From positions 1 through 31,369 of the IMG/VR virus record IMGVR_UViG_3300021389_000093: 31,369 bases of DNA. One strand, 5' to 3'. Below, piece by piece: positions 21,384 through 29,769 of the stretch. Origin of the DNA: a virus. Below the pieces are notes generated by a model. It worked only from the letters and a program-made list of their open reading frames with translations. It was not told where the DNA came from and searched no databases. The stretch's first letter is position 1, and each line of letters starts with the position of its first letter. The position numbers were made by a program, and so were the translations under genes.

Positions 21384-22472
21384 ATGAAGTATACAACTAA
21401 GACTAGTCGTAAGAACGGCAGTACGTCTTGGGTATTTAGACCACCTCAAGATGTAGTGTCAGCAGGTATAGTTAAGAGCCAGACATTTAGAGATGGTCGT
21501 ACTGCAAGGGTAGAGATACCAAAACTATTAGATAAGATAGATGCCTTTCGTAAAGGTGATTTAGTAGCAGGTGATATAGGTAGGTTGTCCAACCTTAATC
21601 AGATTGTTGGACATTACTTCAAGACTAAACACTTTAATTCTCTGTCGTTAAACACTCAAAATAATTATACCCATAACCTTAAATGTATTTGTCGTACAGA
21701 AATATATGGCAAAGAGTTTGGTAGTTTTAGAATTGATAGGATAACTACACCAGTATGTACTGAAGCCTACGATACATGGGAAGAAGATGTTAGTACTAAT
21801 ACAGCTAATGAATACAGTAGGTCTCTATCTATGATCATGAATTACTGTCGTTCATTAAACGTTGTTAATAACAACCCTGTAACTCATGTTAACAAGAGAA
21901 CTCATGAGACACGTTCAACTACATGGACTAACGAAAATGTTGAGAAGTTCTGTGATGTAGCCTTCTCTGACTTTAAGTTTAGAAACATAGGTCTATGTGT
22001 ACTCATGGCTTACGAGTGGGCGCAACGTCCTATTGATATTTACACTCTCAAGTGGGACAACATACATTTTGATATCGACATGGTAAAGATACGTCAGAGT
22101 AAACGTGGTGCTACTGTTGAGCTACCATTAGAAGAACCTCTGACATCCATGTTACTTGATCAGAAGAATGACTGGGACTTCCAAGAATATGTAGTACCCT
22201 TTCAGAGGCCTTCAGATGGGGCATACAGGCCGTTCAACCATTCCTCTGCAGGTATACTAGTCAGACAGATAAAGGAGCTGTCAGGGCTACCCCCTGAGCT
22301 ACGTGTGGGTGATCTTAGGAAGACAGCCATCAACCAAATGATTGACAGTGAGATAGACCACCTTGCAATCATGTCTGTTACAGGGCATAAGAATGTGGCA
22401 AGTCTTAACCCATATGTTAAACACAATTTAAAAGCGGCTAAGTCCGCATTAAGTAGGAGAAGTAAGGAATGA
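21384..22472 (+). CDS. int: Tyrosine recombinase / integrase
   Basis: A 362-aa recombinase. Residues about 70-165 are the SAM-like core-binding domain. The catalytic domain shows R215 (EWAQRPIDIYTLKW), K240 (QSKRG), R312 (VGDLRKT), H335 (VTGHKN) and nucleophile Y344 (NPYVKH). In box II (HxxR) the usual His is replaced by Gly309, which may lower or change activity. AAGGAAT precedes the ATG. Regulatory palindromes lie just upstream and the PAPS-reductase-like gene overlaps its stop by ATGA. It could integrate the phage or resolve genome forms; no attachment site was recognised. Confidence 0.9.
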   Translation: MKYTTKTSRKNGSTSWVFRPPQDVVSAGIVKSQTFRDGRTARVEIPKLLDKIDAFRKGDLVAGDIGRLSNLNQIVGHYFKTKHFNSLSLNTQNNYTHNLKCICRTEIYGKEFGSFRIDRITTPVCTEAYDTWEEDVSTNTANEYSRSLSMIMNYCRSLNVVNNNPVTHVNKRTHETRSTTWTNENVEKFCDVAFSDFKFRNIGLCVLMAYEWAQRPIDIYTLKWDNIHFDIDMVKIRQSKRGATVELPLEEPLTSMLLDQKNDWDFQEYVVPFQRPSDGAYRPFNHSSAGILVRQIKELSGLPPELRVGDLRKTAINQMIDSEIDHLAIMSVTGHKNVASLNPYVKHNLKAAKSALSRRSKE

Positions 22473-23251
22473 TAATAGCATGGTGGAGTGCTGGTGTGAC
22501 TAGTGCAGTGGCAACTAAGTTAGCCATTAATGAATTTGGTATTGATAATGTTTTACCTATATACTTTAAAATAGATAGTGCGCATGAAGATAACGTCAGG
22601 TTCAAGTCTGAATGTGAGGAGTGGTATGGTAAAGAAATAGAAACCTATCAATCTGAGAAACATAAGGATCAGTTTGAAGTCATAGTCAAAGATAAATATG
22701 TCAATGGACCAGGTGGTGCAAGGTGTACGCTTATATTAAAGAAAAGAGTTAGACAAAAGATTGAACGTGAACTCGACTACGATGGTCAAGTCTTTGGCTT
22801 TGAGTACAGTAAGAAAGAAGTTAATAGAGCTATAAGGTTCAGTGAACAATACCCTTCAGCTAAACCCCTATTCCCTTTAATAGAACACAAGATGAATAAG
22901 CCTGAGTGTTTATATTATCTTGAGGATGCAGGTATTGAAAGACCTGAGATGTATAAGTTAGGTTACAAGAATAATAACTGTATTGGTTGTGTCAAAGGTG
23001 GTGCAGGGTACTGGAATAAAATACGTGTTGATTTCCCTGAGTCTTTTAAGAAGATGTCCGAAGCAGAAAGAATTGTAGGACACTCATGCTTACGTGGTAC
23101 ATTCCTTGATGAGCTTGACCCTAACAAAGGACACAAACAAAAAATTATTATGCCTGACTGTGGTAACTTTTGTGACCTTGAGTTTGAAGATATACTTCAC
23201 CCAAAGGTAGATGAAATACTTGAAGAACCAACTAAACTAAGGAAAATATAA
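22469..23251 (+). CDS. PAPS reductase-like ATP pyrophosphatase
   Basis: A 260-aa protein of the adenine nucleotide alpha-hydrolase group. The N-terminus, IIAWWSAGVTSAVATKLAIN, is the PP-loop (SGGxxS variant). It is followed by VLPIYFKIDSAHEDNVRFKS, by GPGGARCTLILKKRVRQKIE with a conserved Cys, and by NNNCIGCVKGGAGYWNKIR with a CxxC. Phage proteins of this kind are widespread and may act in sulfur or base modification (compare DndC) rather than sulfate reduction; the substrate is unknown. It overlaps int by 4 nt and lies upstream of thyX. Confidence 0.8.
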   Translation: MIIAWWSAGVTSAVATKLAINEFGIDNVLPIYFKIDSAHEDNVRFKSECEEWYGKEIETYQSEKHKDQFEVIVKDKYVNGPGGARCTLILKKRVRQKIERELDYDGQVFGFEYSKKEVNRAIRFSEQYPSAKPLFPLIEHKMNKPECLYYLEDAGIERPEMYKLGYKNNNCIGCVKGGAGYWNKIRVDFPESFKKMSEAERIVGHSCLRGTFLDELDPNKGHKQKIIMPDCGNFCDLEFEDILHPKVDEILEEPTKLRKI

Positions 23252-23263
23252 AGGAGAATGATG

Positions 23264-23476
23264 ATGGATATACAAGATAGGTTAAAGCTAGCCCACATGT
23301 CAGTGTGTAAGGCTGAGAATGAAAGGATGCGTGAGGTGTTCGGTATTAGAAACTATAAAGAAGGTGATCAATGGACTGCTCAAAGAAACAGGCAAGCAAC
23401 AGGAGCAGAGGGTGGTAGACAGAAAAACCTTAAGCGACTTTGGGTTAAGGAAAGGACATCAATATGCAATCGATAA
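23264..23476 (+). CDS. Small hypothetical protein
   Basis: A 70-aa basic protein: MDIQDRLKLAHMSVCKAENE, then VFGIRNYKEGDQWTAQRNRQ, ending Lys/Arg-rich. Three consecutive ATGs (23258, 23261, 23264) follow AAGGAG; the third has the best spacing, 7 nt. It overlaps thyX by 13 nt. No family recognised. Confidence 0.58.
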   Translation: MDIQDRLKLAHMSVCKAENERMREVFGIRNYKEGDQWTAQRNRQATGAEGGRQKNLKRLWVKERTSICNR

Positions 23477-24261
23477 AATCAACCTACGTTGACCACATGG
23501 GTTCAGACCTGACTGTTGTTAATGCAGCCCGTGTATCTTTTGGTAAGAATAGAAAGGCTTTAGGTTATACTAGTATTGATGGAGGTCCTGAAATTCCTCT
23601 ACTTGCTGATATGGATAAGAAGCTTATTAAATACTTAGCAAAGCATAGGCATATGTCACCCTTCGGTCATGCATTTGCTACCTTCCATGTAGTAGCACCA
23701 GTGTTTGTAGCAAGACAGTTAGTTAAACATAAGTTCCTACGTTGGAATGAGATCAGCAGAAGGTATGTAGACAGTGAGCCTAGTTTTTATTTACCTGATG
23801 TATGGCGTGGTCGTAGTAAAGATAAAAAACAAGGGAGCGAAGGTGTCATTGATGAGATTACTTTTGTAGAAGATGAGCTTGTGGCTGTTTGGGACAAAGA
23901 TAAAGAAGAGATGATGGTTGACCCAAACCAAGAAGGTGTTCTTTGGCAACTAAAAGATAGTAGTATAACAAGCTGTTCACCCGAAGAGTTTGTAGTAGAT
24001 CTTAATACAATAGCTTTTAGGGAATATAAAAGGTTAATAGATAATGGAATTGCCCCAGAGCAAGCACGTATGATATTACCTCAAAACACAATGACTGAGT
24101 GGTATTGGAGTGGTAGTCTCGATGCCTTTGCTGATATGTGTAACCTCAGGTGTAGTAAAGACACACAGTTTGAGACACGTATTGTTGCAAAACAAATAGA
24201 CACTAAGATGTCTGAACTATTCCCAGTATCATGGGAGGCATTGAGAGATGTTCACAGTTGA
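23464..24261 (+). CDS. thyX: Flavin-dependent thymidylate synthase
   Basis: A 265-aa enzyme that makes dTMP from dUMP with FAD and methylene-tetrahydrofolate. HRHMSPFGHAFATFHV (residues 61-76) and KFLRWNEISRRYVDSEPSFY (90-109) are hallmark segments, and ARMILPQNTMTEWYWSGSLD is the C-terminal signature. The RHRx7S motif is present as KHK (88-90) plus S98, with Lys replacing both Arg. AAAGGA precedes the ATG. It supplies thymidine nucleotides for replication together with MazG and RNR encoded downstream. Confidence 0.93.
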   Translation: MQSIKSTYVDHMGSDLTVVNAARVSFGKNRKALGYTSIDGGPEIPLLADMDKKLIKYLAKHRHMSPFGHAFATFHVVAPVFVARQLVKHKFLRWNEISRRYVDSEPSFYLPDVWRGRSKDKKQGSEGVIDEITFVEDELVAVWDKDKEEMMVDPNQEGVLWQLKDSSITSCSPEEFVVDLNTIAFREYKRLIDNGIAPEQARMILPQNTMTEWYWSGSLDAFADMCNLRCSKDTQFETRIVAKQIDTKMSELFPVSWEALRDVHS

Positions 24262-24493
24262 ATTTGAGAAGGATTATTCTGTCGTCACTAGTATGGATGA
24301 ACAGAATAACTTTGATGATATCGAAATGTATCTTGAGAACAACGGCGTTGTTTTCTTGAGACAGTACGTAGAAGAAATAGACACACATCAGGTGATTGAA
24401 ATATCCTATAAACAATTACTTGACTTGTGGTCTTCTATGAGGCAGACTGAAGGCCTATTTAAATTAGAACTAATCGAAAAGGAAAAGCGATGA
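24248..24493 (+). CDS. Hypothetical acidic protein
   Basis: An 81-aa acidic protein: MFTVEFEKDYSVVTSMDEQN, then GVVFLRQYVEEIDTHQVIEI. GGGAGG lies 9 nt before the ATG, which is inside the last codons of thyX (14-nt overlap). The end overlaps the wHTH gene as ATGA. No family recognised. Confidence 0.6.
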   Translation: MFTVEFEKDYSVVTSMDEQNNFDDIEMYLENNGVVFLRQYVEEIDTHQVIEISYKQLLDLWSSMRQTEGLFKLELIEKEKR

Positions 24494-24705
24494 AGAAATC
24501 ACAACATCAATTAATAATCAATCACTTGAAAAATACAAAGGGTATCACAGTACGTGAGGCTATGATTGAGTACCATGTCAGTAGTCTTAGTAAACGTATA
24601 CAAGAACTACGTGAGAGAGGTTTTGATATACTCAGTATAAAAAAGAAACATCCTGTTACAGGTCAACGATATGTACGTTATGTATTACAAGGTGATGAGA
24701 CATGA
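24490..24705 (+). CDS. Winged helix-turn-helix protein
   Basis: A 71-aa protein made only of a wHTH: HQLIINHLKNTKGITVREAM, then HVSSLSKRIQELRERGFDIL as recognition helix and wing lead-in, and TGQRYVRYVL as the wing. Such domains are common phage DNA-binding regulators. It is the only obvious small regulator-like protein seen in the window and so a candidate reader of the TACTTTAAGTA sites, which is unproven. AAGGAAAAGCG precedes the ATG. Confidence 0.75.
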   Translation: MKKSQHQLIINHLKNTKGITVREAMIEYHVSSLSKRIQELRERGFDILSIKKKHPVTGQRYVRYVLQGDET

Positions 24706-24887
24706 TGCTGTACCTTTGGCCACCTGTCATCATGTACCTACTAGGCATGATGCTAGTCATAGGCATGTTTGAGTCAATGAATGATGACAATAAAGGTACA
24801 CTCAAGCTAGCTATTGTCTGGCCTTTTGTTTCAATCATGTTTATATATGAGATGATAAGGGATATAATTTATGGCGACAGGAGATAA
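24702..24887 (+). CDS. Small membrane protein
   Basis: A 61-aa protein with two predicted membrane helices (LWPPVIMYLLGMMLVIGMFE and LKLAIVWPFVSIMFIYEMIR) joined by a short polar turn. It overlaps the wHTH gene (ATGA) upstream and the primase-helicase by 17 nt. AAGG precedes the ATG. Function unknown. Confidence 0.6.
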   Translation: MMLYLWPPVIMYLLGMMLVIGMFESMNDDNKGTLKLAIVWPFVSIMFIYEMIRDIIYGDRR

Positions 24888-26478
24888 CCCACACTTAGCT
24901 TGTCCGTATACTGATTGCGGTTCAAGCGATGCGTTTAATTGGAATGATGATGGCTATGGTCAATGTCATTCTTGTAACAGGTCATATCCATCTAAGGATA
25001 TGTCACAAACATATGATTGGGTCAAGCAGGAGTACCCTCTCAAGGAAAGGAGAAAGCCTATGGAGATACCCGTGACGGGTGGGACTTACAATGGTATCAG
25101 GTCTATTGACCCTGATGTCTGTGAGCTTTTTGGAATACAATTACAGACTGGTGATAATGGTGAAGCAGTTAGGTATGCATACAAGTACCCACAAACAGTC
25201 AAATACAGGTTAGTGTCAGACAAGTCTAAGACATGGACTAAAGATAGAGGTATGGGTATGAATCATTTGTTTGGCCCAGAGTTTAACTCAGGTTCAAGCA
25301 AACGTATCTATCTTACTGAAGGTGAGTTTGATGCGGCAAGTCTATATCAAATACTAGGTAAAACATTTCCAGTAAAGTCATTGCCTAGTGCATCTATCAG
25401 TGAGAAGTTTATCAAACACAATCACACTTATCTATCTTCATTCAAAGAGATCATCTATGCAGGTGAGCTTGATGATGCAGGACGTAGAGCCGCAGATAAA
25501 CTATATGCTGCATTCCCTGATAAGTTTTGGTATGTACCAATGTCTAAGCACAAAGATGCTAATGACTTCTTACAGTCAGGTGATGGTGATGATCTAATGT
25601 GGGCGGCACGTAAGCCTCAACGTTATTCACCAGAGAACTTCTTCTGTTCTGATCAGGATGTAGAAGATGCTATCCTTAATGAGAACCCATACGAGTATGT
25701 ACCTACAGGTCATACAGGTCTTGACGATAAGATCAGAGGTATGGTTAAAGGTGGTATCACATTCATCAAAGCACCAAGAGGTACTGGTAAGACAGAGGTG
25801 ATACGTTACTTCGAGACAGGTCTACTACGTGATGAAGAGAGCCGTGTTGCTCTACTACACATGGAAGAGATGAAGTCTACTACCTACAGGTCAATGGCTA
25901 CGTATCAACTAGGTGTCAACGTGAGAACTAAAGACGATGCTAAAGAAAACAATGTGTCTGAACAAGAAGTTATCACCGCCGCTAAAGAGATGACGAAAGG
26001 TGAACGTACTATTATCTTTGAGATGATGTCGCATGATGATCCACTCAAGCTATTAGATTACATACGTCTTGCCGCTACTGTCTATGGTGCAGGGTTTATA
26101 TTCATTGACCATGTACAGCGTCTTGCTTATCTATCTAGCTCAGGTGTTGATGGTGCTACAAGTGTACTTACTACGTTAGGTTCACGAGCCGCACAGTTAG
26201 CTAAAGAGTTAAACATTGGTGTGATCTTTATATCACAGGTGAATGATGATGGACGTACAAAGTATGCCGCTTCCTTAGAAGAAGAAGCAATCATTTGTAT
26301 TAAGATCGAACGTGATGTTGAGACTGAGGATGAGGTGCTACAAAATACCACAACCTTTATTGTTGACAAGAACAGACCATTCGCTAAGTTAGGTAATGCA
26401 GGTTCAGTGTACTATGATCCAGACACTACGATCTTATCTGAAGATGCACCATATAATAGGAGTGACATTGCGGCATGA
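24871..26478 (+). CDS. T7 gp4-like primase-helicase
   Basis: A 535-aa replication protein. An N-terminal zinc-binding domain uses C11, C16, C32 and C35 (CPYTDC, CHSC). The TOPRIM primase domain shows IYLTEGEFDAASL and IIYAGELDDAGRRA. The RecA-like helicase has Walker A APRGTGKT (301-308), Walker B FIFIDHVQRLAY, the H3 segment GVIFISQVND and the H4 segment KNRPFAKLGNAGSVYYD. It unwinds the fork and lays primers for the polymerase encoded next, whose ATG overlaps its stop. The order helicase-polymerase-SSB-nuclease is that of T7-like phages. Confidence 0.93.
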   Translation: MATGDNPHLACPYTDCGSSDAFNWNDDGYGQCHSCNRSYPSKDMSQTYDWVKQEYPLKERRKPMEIPVTGGTYNGIRSIDPDVCELFGIQLQTGDNGEAVRYAYKYPQTVKYRLVSDKSKTWTKDRGMGMNHLFGPEFNSGSSKRIYLTEGEFDAASLYQILGKTFPVKSLPSASISEKFIKHNHTYLSSFKEIIYAGELDDAGRRAADKLYAAFPDKFWYVPMSKHKDANDFLQSGDGDDLMWAARKPQRYSPENFFCSDQDVEDAILNENPYEYVPTGHTGLDDKIRGMVKGGITFIKAPRGTGKTEVIRYFETGLLRDEESRVALLHMEEMKSTTYRSMATYQLGVNVRTKDDAKENNVSEQEVITAAKEMTKGERTIIFEMMSHDDPLKLLDYIRLAATVYGAGFIFIDHVQRLAYLSSSGVDGATSVLTTLGSRAAQLAKELNIGVIFISQVNDDGRTKYAASLEEEAIICIKIERDVETEDEVLQNTTTFIVDKNRPFAKLGNAGSVYYDPDTTILSEDAPYNRSDIAA

Positions 26479-28316
26479 TAGTATTTGATGTAGAAGCTGA
26501 TAACCTTTTGGAAGATGCTACTAGAATACATTGTCTATCTTACACCGCTGATGGTTCAAGCCCTACAACTCTATTCAAGTATGATGATATGCGTAAGCTA
26601 TTATTATCTCAACAAGGATTGATTGGCCACAATATTATTGGCTATGATATACCCTTACTTGAGAAGTTACTTGGTATAAAGATAAAGGCTAGACTGTTTG
26701 ATACATTACCTATGTCTTGGGTACTAAACTACAACAGACCTAAGCATGGTCTTGATAGCTTTGGTGAAGACTTTGGTATACCTAAACCTGTGATAGATGA
26801 TTGGCACAATCTTACTCAAGAAGAGTATGCTCATCGTTGTTCAGAGGATGTACGTATTAACTGGGCACTGTGGACTAACTTAGTTAAACGATTTAAGTTT
26901 ATCTACAACGACAATCTGTTACTAGATAAGTTCTTTAGGTACTTAGAGTTCAAGATGCGTTGTGCATCAGTAGCTGAACGTACAGGTTGGAAGCTTGATA
27001 AGTCTTTAGCTGAGTCTAGTATTGCAACTCTACTAGAGCAACAAGAGTCTAGGGTAGCAGAGTTAAAGACTGTGATGCCTAAGCGTAAGCTAATGACAGT
27101 GAAACGTAAGCCAAAGGTATGCTTCAAGAAAGATGGTACACCTTCTTCTCATGGTCAAAGATGGTTTGACTTACTGTCAGAGCATGGGCTACCTAATCAT
27201 CATGACGAGCCTATCTCTGTCGTCAAAGGTTGGGAAGAACCCAATCCTAATTCGTCCGACCAAGTTAAAGATTGGTTGTACTCTTTAGGTTGGAATCCAT
27301 GTACTCATAAGTATGTCAAAGAAGATGATGGTAGTGAGAGAACTATTCCTCAAGTTCGTAGTGATGGTGAGCTTACTAACTCAGTCAAGTTACTAGCAGA
27401 GACTAACAACTCTGTGTCTGTGCTTGATGGTCTTACTGTTATACAGCACAGGCTATCTATCTTCCAAGCATTTATTGAGTGTGAACGTGATGGGTATGTT
27501 AAGGCAGGTGTTGCAGGTCTTACTAATACTTTACGCTTCAAGCACAGAAAGCCATTAGTAAATCTACCAGGTGTTGATAAGCCTTGGGGTAAGGAGATAC
27601 GTGGTTGTTTGATAGCTGATGATGGTTACGTTCTGTGTGGTGCAGATATGACATCCCTTGAGGATACGACTAAACGTCACTACATGAAACCTTATGACCC
27701 AGACTATGTAGAAGAGATGTCTAAGGAAGGATTTGATCCTCACCTTGACCTTGCTAAACATGCAGGAGCTGTGACTCAAAAACAAATTGATGATCACAAC
27801 TCAGGTAAGACTTCACTCAAGTCCTTACGCAAGAACTACAAGGTGGTGAACTACTCTGCTACCTATGGTGTTGGTGCGCCTAAGTTATCACGCACTACAG
27901 GTATGCCAGTGTATGAAGCAGCTGCTTTGTTATCTGCATATTGGGATCGTAACTGGTCAGTCAAGGCTTTCTCTGAGTCTCAACTGGTTCGTACAATCAA
28001 TGGTGAGATGTGGGTACAGAACCCAGTCAGTAAGTTCTGGCATAGTCTTAGGTATGAGAAGGATGTATTCTCTACTCTTAACCAATCAACAGGTGCTTAC
28101 TGCTTTGACAAGTGGGTGGCATACTACATGACGAAACGTCCCAATATACTTGGGCAGTTTCATGACGAGTCAATTAACCAAGTTAAGGTAGGTGATGAGA
28201 GTGATCATACTGCAACACTTAACTGGGCTATTGAAAAAGTTAACCAAGAACTCAAATTAAATGTTGACCTTGGTATTGACGTACAGTACGGTAACACGTA
28301 TAGTGAAATACATTAA
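26475..28316 (+). CDS. Family A DNA polymerase (T7-like)
   Basis: A 613-aa replicase. The proofreading domain shows FDVEADN (D5, E7), LIGHNIIGYDIPLL and CSEDVRINW. The thumb has NPNSSDQVKDWLYSLGW. In the palm, motif A is GADMTSLED (D391), motif B is R452-x3-K456 through Y464-G465, and motif C is FHDES (H563-D564-E565). The residue equal to E. coli Pol I 762 is Tyr460, as in T7. Motif A is unusual after the Glu (EDTTK instead of ELR). It is shorter than T7 gp5 and has no inserted domain. Confidence 0.93.
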   Translation: MIVFDVEADNLLEDATRIHCLSYTADGSSPTTLFKYDDMRKLLLSQQGLIGHNIIGYDIPLLEKLLGIKIKARLFDTLPMSWVLNYNRPKHGLDSFGEDFGIPKPVIDDWHNLTQEEYAHRCSEDVRINWALWTNLVKRFKFIYNDNLLLDKFFRYLEFKMRCASVAERTGWKLDKSLAESSIATLLEQQESRVAELKTVMPKRKLMTVKRKPKVCFKKDGTPSSHGQRWFDLLSEHGLPNHHDEPISVVKGWEEPNPNSSDQVKDWLYSLGWNPCTHKYVKEDDGSERTIPQVRSDGELTNSVKLLAETNNSVSVLDGLTVIQHRLSIFQAFIECERDGYVKAGVAGLTNTLRFKHRKPLVNLPGVDKPWGKEIRGCLIADDGYVLCGADMTSLEDTTKRHYMKPYDPDYVEEMSKEGFDPHLDLAKHAGAVTQKQIDDHNSGKTSLKSLRKNYKVVNYSATYGVGAPKLSRTTGMPVYEAAALLSAYWDRNWSVKAFSESQLVRTINGEMWVQNPVSKFWHSLRYEKDVFSTLNQSTGAYCFDKWVAYYMTKRPNILGQFHDESINQVKVGDESDHTATLNWAIEKVNQELKLNVDLGIDVQYGNTYSEIH

Positions 28317-28334
28317 CAGAAATGGAGTCCAATT

Positions 28335-28838
28335 ATGGCAACAAGAAGATTAAAATTAACAGGTATAGGTGAGTGGGCAAAAGTATTTGCTGCTAACAGA
28401 GATATGCTAGGGTATGATGGTGTTTATAGAGAGTGCGATGGTGCATGTACTATTGATGTTATCTTAGATGAAGAAAATTTAACTGCACTTAAAGCATCTC
28501 GTTCTATTAAGAAGGGTAAGCCTGACCCAGAAGGAAGAGGACATACAATTAGATTTGTCCGTAAGTTTAATACAGGACGTGATTGGGATAGTGGAGCACC
28601 TGAAGTTGTTAAGGCAGATGATACGCCTTGGGACTATGATATAGATGGCACTATAGGTAATGGTTCTACTGTAGAAGTATTACTGTCAGTCTATGATACC
28701 AAGATGTCAGGTGTAGTTGGAACACGTTTAGATAAGGTTAAAGTCTTAGAGCATGTTAAATATGTTCGTGACGAGGGTGATTCTCCTCCACCTTCAACCG
28801 ATTCTAAACCTGTGGCTGGGAACGAGGTACTGTTCTAA
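28335..28838 (+). CDS. Single-stranded DNA-binding protein (gp2.5-like)
   Basis: A 167-aa protein between polymerase and nuclease genes. It is beta-rich (RGHTIRFVRKFNTGRDWDSG, then VEVLLSVYDTKMSGVVGTRL), as expected of an OB fold, with a flexible Pro/Ser/Asp linker and the C-terminal tail AGNEVLF, ending in Phe like T7 gp2.5 tails that contact polymerase and helicase. GGAG precedes the ATG by 7 nt, and a strong terminator follows. The fold is inferred. Confidence 0.78.
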   Translation: MATRRLKLTGIGEWAKVFAANRDMLGYDGVYRECDGACTIDVILDEENLTALKASRSIKKGKPDPEGRGHTIRFVRKFNTGRDWDSGAPEVVKADDTPWDYDIDGTIGNGSTVEVLLSVYDTKMSGVVGTRLDKVKVLEHVKYVRDEGDSPPPSTDSKPVAGNEVLF

Positions 28839-28847
28839 GCACAACTT

Positions 28848-28890
28848 GTGGGGTAGGTGTTTCCTTTCCTTTCTTCCTACCCCACTTTTT
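28848..28890 (+). terminator. Rho-independent terminator after the SSB gene
   Basis: GTGGGGTAGG (28848-28857) pairs perfectly with CCTACCCCAC (28876-28885) over 10 bp around an 18-nt pyrimidine-rich loop, followed by TTTTT. It is the clearest terminator in the window and ends the replication transcript, perhaps partially, because the nuclease gene follows in the same direction. Confidence 0.9.
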
Positions 28891-28905
28891 AACTGAGGAG
28901 TTAAT

Positions 28906-29769
28906 ATGAAAACAATAGATACATTAATAAAAGATCTTGAGGGTGTTCTCTTAGGACTTGGTGGTTGGAATGAAGCCATTAGTACTGAGATGGGTAAGGC
29001 TGTGTCTGATACAGCACTTGCAAGATTTAGTAAACCACAAGCACCAAGAGGATATCTATCCTTATCTGGTGTAGGTACAGACTGCGACAGAAAGTTGTGG
29101 TATAAAGTAAACAAAGCACAAGAAGGTATCAAACTCAAGGCTGAGAAGTACTTGATGTTCTTCTATGGTGATATGATAGAAGAGCTAATACTAGCTATGG
29201 TGAAAGCCTCTGGTCATTCTTGTGTAGGTATGCAAGACAGACTGTCTGTGCATGGCATTAAGGGACATCGTGACGCTGTTATAGATGGAATGACTGTAGA
29301 TGTTAAGACAGCTAGCCCCTTCTCATTCAAGAAGTTTAAAGAAGGTAAGTTGAGAGAAGAAGATCCGTTTGGATATGTGTCTCAGTTGTCGTCCTATGTT
29401 TATGCAGGTAAGGATGATCCTCTTGTAACAAATAAAAAAGAAGGTGCATTCCTTGTCATCAATAAAGTAACAGGTGAGATGTGCCTTGATAAGTATGACT
29501 TCAGTAAAGAGCTGAAGACTAAGAAGAAAGATATGCTACATGCTAAATCTTTGGTTGCAGGTAAAATACCTGATGAACGTATATCACCAGTACCTGCCAG
29601 CAAAACTAGTCCTAATACTAAGTTAGCTAGGTCATGTACATTCTGTGATTTTAAGAATCTTTGTTGGCCTAATGCACGTAAGTTTCAATACTCTTATGGT
29701 GTTGAGTACCTAGTACATGTTGAGAAAGAACCTAATGTAGAGGAGATCTTTGATGTCGAGGGCGGGTAA
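28906..29769 (+). CDS. Cas4/RecB-like PD-(D/E)XK exonuclease with Fe-S cysteines
   Basis: A 287-aa nuclease. The core shows GHRDAVIDGMTVDVKTASPF (Asp, Asp and Lys of the PD-(D/E)XK site) and FGYVSQLSSYVYAG (the Gln helix). One Cys near residue 60 (DCDRKLWY) plus three at the end (CTFCDFKNLC, C-x2-C-x5-C) are the Cas4/AddB arrangement that binds a 4Fe-4S cluster. It sits where T7 keeps its gp6 exonuclease, so recombination or removal of host DNA or primers is likely. GAGGAG precedes the ATG. It is not part of a CRISPR locus. Confidence 0.85.
   Translation: MKTIDTLIKDLEGVLLGLGGWNEAISTEMGKAVSDTALARFSKPQAPRGYLSLSGVGTDCDRKLWYKVNKAQEGIKLKAEKYLMFFYGDMIEELILAMVKASGHSCVGMQDRLSVHGIKGHRDAVIDGMTVDVKTASPFSFKKFKEGKLREEDPFGYVSQLSSYVYAGKDDPLVTNKKEGAFLVINKVTGEMCLDKYDFSKELKTKKKDMLHAKSLVAGKIPDERISPVPASKTSPNTKLARSCTFCDFKNLCWPNARKFQYSYGVEYLVHVEKEPNVEEIFDVEGG

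Noticed and set aside
26475-28316. DnaJ-like insertion in the polymerase, as in HMO-2011-type phages
   Set aside because: The region between exonuclease and palm follows the T7 thumb pattern and shows no J-domain HPD motif.
28906-29769. CRISPR-associated Cas4
   Set aside because: The fold is shared, but there are no other cas genes or arrays, and the position is that of a phage replication exonuclease.
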